Origin: Osedax fenrisi | Taxonomy: Eukaryota > Annelida > Polychaeta > Sabellida > Siboglinidae | Direction of reading: 5' to 3' | DNA length: 64,000 bases | NCBI GenBank assembly: GCA_964019155.1 | Contig: OZ025245.1 | Span: 9,921,544 to 9,985,543 of the forward strand | Part shown: piece after piece, positions 56,451-64,000 of the stretch | How the letters are laid out: each line of letters opens with the position of its first letter | Position numbering within the stretch: the first letter of the stretch is position 1 | Translations under genes and position numbers: made by a program | The notes under the pieces: generated by a model | Told to the model about the DNA's origin: nothing | The model's database searches: none | What the model saw: only the letters and a program-made list of their open reading frames with translations

Positions 56451-57330
56451 GGTGATGTCCTATTTGTGGAGGACATATATGGTATGCCTCTGCTGTTTGG
56501 TGGTAGTTTCCAATTGCTTTTTGGATGTGTCTGGAATCTTTCGCATTGGTTGGAATACCATATTACATATAATATCATGATGTCGCCTTACTTCTTTGGT
56601 GCATATGTTATGCTGGATACCTATGCTGTAGGCTTATTTACCGATATGATGATTCCTTTGGACAGCATACGCTATAGTTCTATATATACTTTAAAGTTGA
56701 TTTCGACGCATTTATTCACATGTAACAAGGGCCGTACTTATTTGTCGAGGCTTATTTGAAGTGTTACGGGGAATATTCTGGTATCATTTTTGGTGGTTTT
56801 GATATAGGTGGGATTATGTCTATTGTGCATAATATTTTTATGAGGCTTAGCCTTCTGCAGATGTGTCTATTAGTCATATTATAGGGGGTTGTGGGGATTC
56901 GACTATAGTGAAGTTTATATCGTATAATATGCCATTATAATTATAACATATTATTGTTATGCCGTAGGTCGCAATAGGTTTATTGCCATATGCTAAGAGT
57001 ATGTATGGATATGGGTTAGTTAAGTAGGCTTTCTAATGTTATTGTATACCTTAAAGGATAGTACATTACTTTAAGACACTTTGTAAACTTTAAATAATAT
57101 ATATGTTCTATTTTTAAAGGGTATGAATAGTTTAACATAATTTAATAAAAAATGTGTATCTTGTGTCCGGGTCTGCTACATGTAATTTGATATAATTTAG
57201 TGGACTCCTTTTTCTTATAGTTCTTATAGTAATGTCTGCTCCTACATACGGATTCGAAGTGGTTCATCCAGCATTGCATCTGAGTCCGAGAGCTGCGTTC
57301 TGTAATTTATTTCAACATATAGGTTTTTTG

Positions 57331-58470
57331 TAGTCTTAAACTATATAATTGAAACAAAATATTAATTAGTAAATAATTTAAAGTTTTATATATATATATA
57401 TTACTAACGTTAATCATTACATGATACCGTATTGAAACTTATCAAATAAACTGGATTGCAGTTATCCAATTCTATATAATTTAAATATATTAATAAATAT
57501 ATATATATATTTAATAGTTACTGATAGTTTGAGTAACATATATGTAAATATGAGTAATATATATATATAAAAAATAGTTAGTAGATCATTATTTATGATA
57601 ATAAATATTATATTCGATTAAATAGTGATATAAAATGAACCAAATAAAACATGCATATTGGAGTATATGAATTACCGGCAAAGATCTAAATATTATTTAG
57701 CTGTAGTAAGTTTGGTGGTGGTAGGTGCGATATGTATTTTTGGGACGGCCATTTTGTTGAATTCATATGTGTAGAGATAAGAAACGCATTGTCTCTTTTT
57801 TTAAATGTTTCTAAAATACTATTTATTGAATTAAACTATTTTTTTTTATTATATTAAAAAGAAAGAAATTTCTATCTATTACATAAGAGTACAATATATA
57901 TTTTACAAATAATAATTGTATTTTTGAATATGGGTTTTGTTATATTATGCATATATATGTTTATTATATATAGCAAAATAATTAGGTAGATCGCTTTGTA
58001 CTTTTATCTAAACATTCATTTATATATGTAAACATAGCATATATTATTTTTAATAAAATGCATTTGAAAAGTCAACAATAAATAAATTGTAAAGTAATTA
58101 ATAAAGTAACATTATGCATTCAGCTAATATAAAATCAATATTATAAAATAATAGTTAATAGTTTATAATTTAAAGTTAATACTTAATAAGTTTTTTTATC
58201 TATATATAAATGTATTTTTTATAGAATTTATATATTAGATATAAAATATTATATAACAATATATTTTAAATATCGTGCTATAAAATATGCTTTTTATGTT
58301 ATTTAAAAACTTATTTAATTGGTAATTTGTTCATAGTTACTAAATAACATATCATCAATTAATAGTACATATTACAATTTTTTCTGATATTAACTAATTT
58401 ATCCATTGAGATCCTCTTAATTGATAAATATATATATATATATATTTATATACACAAAATTAATTTACCT
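57331..58470. other. Gene-free AT-rich DNA
   Basis: A few TA tracts. A slightly G+C-richer patch at 57700-57780 without a frame. Confidence 0.5.
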
Positions 58471-58472
58471 TA

Positions 58473-58682
58473 CTATGGCAAACTTTTTCGGCACTCTACG
58501 AATCGCATTCTCCGATCATCTATATCTCTCATCACATTTAGTAGAGCAACAGACATGCATACTATATCGTCCATCAGCTGCTGTATATAGTTCTTTATTG
58601 GCACCCACGATACGTCATTTATGCGATGACATTCAGAGAGGAACATACCTCGCCAGGTTCCCTTTATTGCCCCAACGGTGTC
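58473..58682 (-). CDS. Candidate last exon of an unrecognised gene
   Basis: On the minus strand an acceptor TTTCTATATTCAG precedes 58682. The frame starts exactly there in phase 0, runs 69 codons and ends with TAG (58473-58475). The protein reads DTVGAIKGTWRGMFLSECHR, then WVPIKNYIQQLMDDIV and NVMRDIDDRRMRFVECRK, a plausible helical domain end. The stretch is far richer in G+C than its surroundings. The opposite strand also has a 92-codon frame (58421-58699), but its start is translated TA repeat. No family is recognised. Upstream exons would lie at higher coordinates, where a Gypsy element begins at 59279; none is seen before it. Confidence 0.4.
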   Translation of the reverse strand, partial: DTVGAIKGTWRGMFLSECHRINDVSWVPIKNYIQQLMDDIVCMSVALLNVMRDIDDRRMRFVECRKSLP

Positions 58683-58756
58683 CTGAATATAGAAATTAGA
58701 AAAATATAGATAAGTATAAATAGGTAACTATAGATAACTATATTTATTAATATATA

Positions 58757-59278
58757 TAAGTTAAATTTGTTTTATAAATAAAATTACTTAATGGCGGAAT
58801 AAGTCTTAATAGATTACTAAATAAGTCGTCAGAGATTACTTTAATAAATTAATATGAGTAATTAAGAATTAAGTAATATCACACGAGGTAATTTCGTACG
58901 ACTCATTAGTAACCTCGTACGACTTGTAAAGTTAAGTGTTTTTATAATTATTATTATTCTAATATTTATATGTAATCATTAATTATTGATGGCAAATATA
59001 ATATATACAAATATGTATATAAATAATAAATCTAGATTAGAAATTAAAATAATTTAAGATAATGTTAAATTCATAAATAATACTTTTAGAATAAACTACA
59101 TTTAATAAGACGTACTAGATTACATAGTCCGAAATGACTTCGTACAAGATTAATTTCAGATAAGTTTTTTTATAGATAAGTTAAATTGGTTTTATAAATA
59201 AAATTACTTATTGATGAAATAAGTCATAATAGATTATTCAAAAAGTCGTCAGAGATTACTTTAATAAATTTATATGAG
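58757..59278. repeat. Direct repeats flanking the Gypsy insertion
   Basis: A block of about 105 bp (GTTTTATAAATAAAATTACT ... AAGTCGTCAGAGATTACTTT) occurs at 58760-58860 and 59170-59277. The second copy is interrupted by the LTR at 59279. TTCGTACGACT and AACCTCGTACGACTT words lie between. Confidence 0.7.
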
Positions 59279-59517
59279 TGTAGTATTTATGATATTGAAT
59301 ATGAGTTAATATAGCCTACTATACATATATACGTGACTAACCTTATCTGGAAGTGCCGTATCTCGTATCTTGTATTATGATAGATAATATATATATAATT
59401 AGGTATAGGTGTTTATTAGTTGTGCATTAAGTAGTAAGTGAGTCTCGTAAGTCATTTGTAATGGGCGTGGCTTAGTCACGCTATATATGTATAGTAGGCG
59501 TATTCAATATTACTACA
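59279..59517 (-). repeat. Gypsy 3' LTR
   Basis: 239 bp; on the plus strand it starts TGTAGTATTTATGATATTG and ends GAATATTACTACA, so it has TG/CA ends with a short inverted TGTAGTA/TACTACA. Confidence 0.93.
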
Positions 59518-59530
59518 TCCCTCTACTAAG
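59518..59530 (-). promoter_or_regulatory. Polypurine tract
   Basis: On the minus strand AGTAGAGGGA directly precedes the 3' LTR. Confidence 0.75.
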
Positions 59531-59656
59531 TATATAATATAAGCATTATAATATATAATAATAATAATAAATTGACAATATAAGTATAACAATATAATAA
59601 ATAACATTACGTATAAAATAATATTTCTACCACCCATTTGTGTGCTTAGTTTTAAA

Positions 59657-61738
59657 CTAAGCCTCTATAAGGCGATCTGGAGGTTTTACATGCCTTCCTG
59701 ATCTAGTGGTGTATGTAGATCCATTCTTGGGTATGAGCTGGCATCTATTCCTTCTCACATCTTGTTTCTCCGTTCTGAGATTATATGATCTTGTACTCTC
59801 GGGTGTTGTGTTGATAACGGTTGCCATTCTATCTAGGTCCCTAATGTATACATCTTCCCCGTCTTCTATCTTTCGTAAGTTTTTAGTATACTTATTGTCT
59901 CTGTTTCTTTTGATTTCTAATTTCTTATTTTCGTTCTTGTCCCTAAATATACAGTGGTCTTCTTTATTCATGTAATTATCTAATTTAAGATCAACTACTG
60001 TAGTTCGTAATTTTCTGTTCATCAGAAGTTCTGCTGGTGATCTTCCAAAGCTGAGTGGTGTACTTCTGTATGAGAGTAGTCCTAGGTAGGGATCTTCTTC
60101 TTTTTCTAGAATACCCTTTATCGTTTTTATAGCTCTTTCTGCTACTGAATTACCTTGTGGATGTTTAGGAGATGATTTAATCGCTTGGAATCCATATTTC
60201 TCTTGGAATTCTTTAAATTCTTGACTAATATATTGACTACCATTATCTGATACTAAGGTCTCAGGGATACCATGTCTAGCGAAAATAGATTTTAAAGCAT
60301 TTATTGTGTCTATTGATTTTTCGCTTCTTAGAAGCATCGTTTCAAAATATCTGGAATAGTAGTCGACTACGATTATATATTTTCTACGTTCGTAGGTATA
60401 TAAGTCTGTTCCCACTATTTCCCATGCATGTTTAGGTGTATGTATAATCTCTAAAGGTTCTCGGATTATTGGCCCATATATTTGACATGTCGAGCAATTT
60501 CTAACCATTTTTTCGATGTCCTTATTAATTCCTATCCACCATACGCTATTTCTAGCTCTTGCCTGGCATTTGTTAATACCTTGGTGTCCTCTGTGTACCT
60601 CCTTCATAACCTCTTGTATATGATTCTTAGGTATAATAAGTCTATTTTCGTACGTTAAACAATCTTTCATTATTGATATACTTTCTTGATGTTCATAATA
60701 TCTTTTTAGTTTGTCGTCTTTAGAATCTCTCTTTTCCCATCCATCTTCTGTCTTCTTTTTTACTGACTGTAATACTGGGTCTGCTTCTTGTAAGCGTCTC
60801 AATTCTTGTAATTTAATTGAACTCCCTGGTTTGAATGTGTTCTTTATTAATTCATTAACTTCTATTTCTAGTATATTTGAAATTTCTCGTTGTCCTGGAT
60901 ATCTTGAAAGTGCATCCGCTCCGATGTTTAATTTCCCTTGTATGTATTTCATATCTATGACATATCTCATGAGTCTTAATCTATACCTCTGTATTCTTAT
61001 TGGTATTTTCTCGACTTCCTTCTTTCCAAATAAAGTTATCAATGGTTTATGATCTGTTTCTATGGTTATATTTGCTCCGTTTACGTAATAGTTAAATTTT
61101 TCTAGTCCCCAAACGACTCCTAATGCTTCCTTTTCTATTACTGCATAGTTTTTCTCGGTTTCCGTAAGAGATCGGCTCGCCGCTGCTATCATTCGTCTAT
61201 TTCCTTTCTCATCTATCTGTGAGAGAATAGCTCCTATACCTTGTTTTGATGCGTCCGTTGTGATTATACTCTTTTTATGTATATCGAAGAATGCTAATAT
61301 CGTTGGTTTCTCAAAAAGTTCTTTCATTTTTCTAAAACTGTTTTCTTGTGCTTCTTCCCATATCCATACTATATTCTTCTTCAGTAGTTCTCTAATAGGA
61401 TGGCTTGTTTCTGCTATTTCTGCGCTGAATCTAGCATATTGATTTATCAGGCCTAGAAAGCTTCGCACGCCTTTTACATTAGTTGGCCTCGGAAAATCTC
61501 TTAAACCTTGTATTTTCTCTCCTGCTTTGATACCATGTTTTCCTATCTTATAGCCTAAGAATTCTACTTCATCTTTTCTAAATTTACATTTATCTTTATT
61601 TAGTGTCATTCCTGCCTCTTCTATGCGGTTGAGTACTTCATTTAAGTTCTCGTCATGTTCTTCTAGGTCTTTACCCATTATTAGTACGTCGTCCATATGT
61701 ATCACGACTCCTTTACAATTGTGCAATATCTTGTCCAT
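59657..61738 (-). CDS. Gypsy pol, RT palm to integrase (downstream of an in-frame TAG)
   Basis: 693 codons from the first Met after the TAG. RT active site HMDDVLIMG (about residues 15-23), then FLGLINQYARF. RNase H: TTDASKQGIGAILSQ (about 165), IEKEALGVVWGLEKF (about 200) and IETDHKPLI (about 226). Integrase: HHCC finger HRGHQG...CSTC (about 385-420), DDE core with GTDLYTYERRKYIIVVDYYS, LVSDNGSQYIS and GNSVAERAIKTIKGIL (about 445-560), then a C-terminal segment with VYIRDLDRM and TRSGRHVKPPDRLIEA at the end. All catalytic acids are present. It makes the cDNA and inserts it. It is in the same frame as the gag-protease part, separated only by the stop at 61805-61807 and 22 sense codons. Confidence 0.93.
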   Translation of the reverse strand: MDKILHNCKGVVIHMDDVLIMGKDLEEHDENLNEVLNRIEEAGMTLNKDKCKFRKDEVEFLGYKIGKHGIKAGEKIQGLRDFPRPTNVKGVRSFLGLINQYARFSAEIAETSHPIRELLKKNIVWIWEEAQENSFRKMKELFEKPTILAFFDIHKKSIITTDASKQGIGAILSQIDEKGNRRMIAAASRSLTETEKNYAVIEKEALGVVWGLEKFNYYVNGANITIETDHKPLITLFGKKEVEKIPIRIQRYRLRLMRYVIDMKYIQGKLNIGADALSRYPGQREISNILEIEVNELIKNTFKPGSSIKLQELRRLQEADPVLQSVKKKTEDGWEKRDSKDDKLKRYYEHQESISIMKDCLTYENRLIIPKNHIQEVMKEVHRGHQGINKCQARARNSVWWIGINKDIEKMVRNCSTCQIYGPIIREPLEIIHTPKHAWEIVGTDLYTYERRKYIIVVDYYSRYFETMLLRSEKSIDTINALKSIFARHGIPETLVSDNGSQYISQEFKEFQEKYGFQAIKSSPKHPQGNSVAERAIKTIKGILEKEEDPYLGLLSYRSTPLSFGRSPAELLMNRKLRTTVVDLKLDNYMNKEDHCIFRDKNENKKLEIKRNRDNKYTKNLRKIEDGEDVYIRDLDRMATVINTTPESTRSYNLRTEKQDVRRNRCQLIPKNGSTYTTRSGRHVKPPDRLIEA

Positions 61739-61804
61739 TTCTCTACAGAATATTTCTGGTACAGATGTTAGCCCGAATGGTAACTTATTGTATACATATC
61801 GTCC

Positions 61805-63418
61805 CTACGGTGTTAGGAACGCAGTTAATGGTTTGGATTCTTCCTCTAGTGGAATTTGCCAAAATCCTGCATTAGCATCGAGTTTGCTGAATATTTGTCC
61901 CTGTATCTTTGCCAGGCTTACTTCTACGGTGGCCATTGGGTACAACTCATTTACTGCCTCATTTAACTTTGTCATATCACTGCATATTCTGATCTTTCCA
62001 TGTGACTTCATAGCCACTACCATAGGGCAACACCATTCAGTTGGGTACATAGCTTCTTCTATCACTCCTAACTTTATCATTTTATCAAGTTCTTTTTTAA
62101 CTCGCGTTTGTAAATGTATTGGTACGGGTCTTGGTACGTAAATGGAATATGGTTTCGCTTCCTTCTTGATTTTGATTTTATATTTTCTCTTTAATTCCCC
62201 TAGTCCTTCAAATAATTCTTTATGTGGGTGAATTTCTCCTATTAGTTTTAACAGTCCTAATTTAATAGACATGTTTCTCGATAATAAACCAATGTGTTGG
62301 TTTTTTAATACGTAGATATTTTCTCTTATTGTACTTTCTTTGTACGTCATTTCGGCCGTAAACATTCCAACTATCTCTAATGACACCATTCCTGGTCCTC
62401 TCAGTTCTATGTTACTTTTTATAAGTTCGGGTAACTTTCTATTATAAGGGAGAATAGTTGCGCTTGCTCCTGTGTCTATTTTAAACTCACATGTTTGGTT
62501 AAATCCTGGCGCTTTGACTTTTATTAATTTTGTCCACGATTTAATATCTGGAACCTTTATTTCTCCTAGGAACTTATAATTTCCTGTCGGCTTCTTAGTA
62601 TCTATACTTGTTTTAACTTCGTAATTCTCATAAGTTTTTGTATGTGCTCGTTCACTTGGTTTTCTGCATAGCTTTGCCCAATGTCCCTCTTTGTTGCATT
62701 TATGGCATTTCGACTTATATGCTGGACAGTTTCTAAATTCATGCGTCCTTCCGCATTTACCACAAGTCTTTCGCTCTGCTGGTTTCTTGTATTCGTAATC
62801 TTTATTCTTGTATTCTTTCTTCTTGTAATCAGTCTTCACGTATTCTATAGTCGGTTTTCTAGTAATTTCTTCATTCTGCTGTCGTGATATCTGTTTCATC
62901 TTGCATGATTCGACTATTTGTTCTGCCGTTAATTCTTTGCTGCAAGATTCTTGTAAAAACCTCTGTCTGAGTGTTTCGTCATTCATACCGATTATTATTT
63001 TGTCTCTAATAAGGGACTCCTTCATGTCTTTAAAGGCACATGATTTTGCTAATATCTTTATACAACTGTAATAACTTTCAATATTTTCATCTATTAGTTG
63101 TTGTCTTTTAAAAAAGCAATACCTTTCATAAGTAGTATTCACTTTAGGTATGAAATGGCTATCGAATTTTTCCATTATAGTTTCTATTTTTAGTTCACTT
63201 TCTTTATTGTCTTTGTCATATTTTTGTTCAATATCAAATGAATTATAGATGTCTACTGCATCTTCTCCTATCGCATATAGGAAGTTAGCTATTTGGACTT
63301 TACTTGACTTTTTCTCTAATTCATTTGCACATGCATAAATCTCATAATTTTGTTTCCACCTTTTCCATTCTGTGGGTCCTTTGCTTACGTCTAAAGCATT
63401 AGGTATTCTATCTAACAT
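61805..63418 (-). CDS. Gypsy gag, protease and RT fingers
   Basis: 537 codons from ATG 63418. Capsid part residues 1-190 (IYNSFDIEQ, FIPKVNTTYERYCFFKR, RDKIIIGMNDETLRQRFLQE). Two zinc knuckles near 220-260 (CGKCGRTHEFRNC and CHKCNKEGHWAKLC). Aspartic protease FKIDTGASATILPY near 315. RT begins near 430 (TEWCCPMVVAMK, GKIRICSDMTKLN, FSKLDANAGFWQIPL). It stops at TAG after AFLTP, in the middle of a conserved RT block that continues in frame beyond. No frameshift is present between gag and pol, so the original product was a single gag-pol polyprotein. The TAG is therefore a point lesion or a site of suppression. Confidence 0.92.
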   Translation of the reverse strand: MLDRIPNALDVSKGPTEWKRWKQNYEIYACANELEKKSSKVQIANFLYAIGEDAVDIYNSFDIEQKYDKDNKESELKIETIMEKFDSHFIPKVNTTYERYCFFKRQQLIDENIESYYSCIKILAKSCAFKDMKESLIRDKIIIGMNDETLRQRFLQESCSKELTAEQIVESCKMKQISRQQNEEITRKPTIEYVKTDYKKKEYKNKDYEYKKPAERKTCGKCGRTHEFRNCPAYKSKCHKCNKEGHWAKLCRKPSERAHTKTYENYEVKTSIDTKKPTGNYKFLGEIKVPDIKSWTKLIKVKAPGFNQTCEFKIDTGASATILPYNRKLPELIKSNIELRGPGMVSLEIVGMFTAEMTYKESTIRENIYVLKNQHIGLLSRNMSIKLGLLKLIGEIHPHKELFEGLGELKRKYKIKIKKEAKPYSIYVPRPVPIHLQTRVKKELDKMIKLGVIEEAMYPTEWCCPMVVAMKSHGKIRICSDMTKLNEAVNELYPMATVEVSLAKIQGQIFSKLDANAGFWQIPLEEESKPLTAFLTP

Positions 63419-63928
63419 TGTATTAAATCTATATATATAATTTTATATAATTTTATAGATTTATATAATTTTATATAATTTTAAAGATTTATATAATTTT
63501 ATATAAATATTGATATAAATAAATCCAATATAAATCTAATATAACTTCAATGTTTCTAGAATATATATAAATCAGCAATTAAAATCAGCAATTAAAATAA
63601 ATCATTCGTTTTCTATAGAATTTATAATTCTTTTGTTTGAAAATTAACGAATTAAATTTATCGACATTTTATTTTATTTTTTTTTTTTAATTGGATTTTT
63701 TTTTAATTTTCTCTAATTTGGTAATTTTCCATATGATTATAATATGTACGCGATATATAATAAATAATATTTTTACATGCACTATATATATTTATATAAC
63801 TAATATATATATTTTCAACGTGTAATAAAGTATAATATGTACTTTTTATATGTATAACGATTTTAGGTACGGTTAACTAAATAGTAAAATATTATATACA
63901 ACAATAATATATTAATTAGTATAACTTG
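63419..63928 (-). other. Gypsy leader
   Basis: About 510 bp of AT-rich untranslated DNA between gag and the primer binding site. It includes three iterations of TATAATTTTATA words at 63431-63500. Confidence 0.65.
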
Positions 63929-63941
63929 ACCGCTGTCACCA
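63929..63941 (-). promoter_or_regulatory. Primer binding site
   Basis: On the minus strand TGGTGACAGCGGTC directly follows the 5' LTR; it is shared with the older element. Confidence 0.85.
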
Positions 63942-64000
63942 TGTAGTATTTATGATATTGAATATGAGTTAATATAGCCTACTATACATATATACGTGAC
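63942..64000 (-). repeat. Gypsy 5' LTR, partial
   Basis: 59 bases, identical to 59279-59337. The remaining 180 bp lie outside the window. Confidence 0.93.

Larger units (their letters stand above)
55690..57330 (-). mobile_element. Decayed LTR-type retroelement fragment
   Basis: A 1.6-kb stretch richer in G+C than its flanks. On the minus strand it shows an integrase remnant at 56330-56450, and downstream a polar 93-codon frame (55933-56214) in the place of an integrase C-terminus. Upstream parts (56450-57330) have short coding-like runs in several frames with stops. No LTRs or RT motif could be identified. Confidence 0.55.
59279..64000 (-). mobile_element. Young Ty3/Gypsy LTR retrotransposon, 5' LTR cut by the window end
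   Basis: 3' LTR at 59279-59517 (239 bp), polypurine tract, gag-pol on the minus strand (59657-63418), leader, primer binding site (63929-63941) and the inner 59 bp of the 5' LTR. All 59 visible bases of the second LTR equal the first, so the insertion is recent. The coding frame is continuous apart from one TAG. Confidence 0.95.

Noticed and set aside
60711..62887. Plus-strand frames of 60-172 codons opposite Gypsy gag-pol
   Set aside because: Antisense shadows of a clearly recognised gag-pol frame.

Overview
The window is nuclear DNA from an AT-rich animal, probably an invertebrate. It has split genes with usable splice sites, L2/CR1-type LINEs, Ty3/Gypsy LTR elements, hAT and pogo transposons, many non-autonomous inverted-repeat elements and dozens of (TA)n tracts. 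Bulk sequence is very AT-rich. The few gene-like islands (about 1.35-1.75, 8.45-9.1, 18.2-19.2 and 58.5-58.7 kb) are visibly richer in G+C. The species cannot be named from sequence alone, and there is no operon or prokaryotic signal.

Layout: 1-7 kb holds an EF-hand exon of the CIB family (minus strand) and several short inverted-repeat elements. 7.9-14.4 kb is a patchwork of duplications, with four remnants of one exon-like repeat, two nearly identical copies of a hAT transposase exon with splice sites, and small exon-like fragments. 16.5-19.2 kb is a chimera: the 3' part of an L2-like LINE joined at its 5' end to a foreign-looking, intronless 320-residue reading frame that resembles a capsid-type protein. 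21.4-22.9 kb is a pogo element that lost its catalytic core. 24.3-24.9 kb is a tandem duplication. 26.8-32.2 kb holds two decayed LINEs and the 3' tail of another. 32-37 kb holds MITE-like elements, hairpins and long (TA)n tracts.

37.8-43.7 kb is an old Gypsy element (210-bp LTRs with about five differences) with a later LINE inserted in its gag gene and most of RT-RNase H deleted. 45.1-51.4 kb is a 6.2-kb element with 40-bp terminal inverted repeats and arrays of an 11-bp motif. It sits inside a 23-bp minisatellite and is itself interrupted by a 2.8-kb hAT-like element. A smaller element of similar architecture lies at 52.8-53.4 kb. 53.8-57.3 kb holds tRNA-like remnants, an array of short palindromes and a decayed retroelement with an integrase fragment. 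59.3-64.0 kb is a young Gypsy element on the minus strand. Its visible LTR parts are identical, its gag-pol frame is broken by a single TAG, and its 5' LTR runs off the window.

Most of the window is transposon on transposon. The likely host-gene material is the CIB exon, the 8.4-9.1 kb exon-like stretches and the 58.5 kb exon. The best candidates for something undescribed are the capsid-like frame fused to a LINE and the family of elements starting CCCAGC with iterated motifs near their ends.
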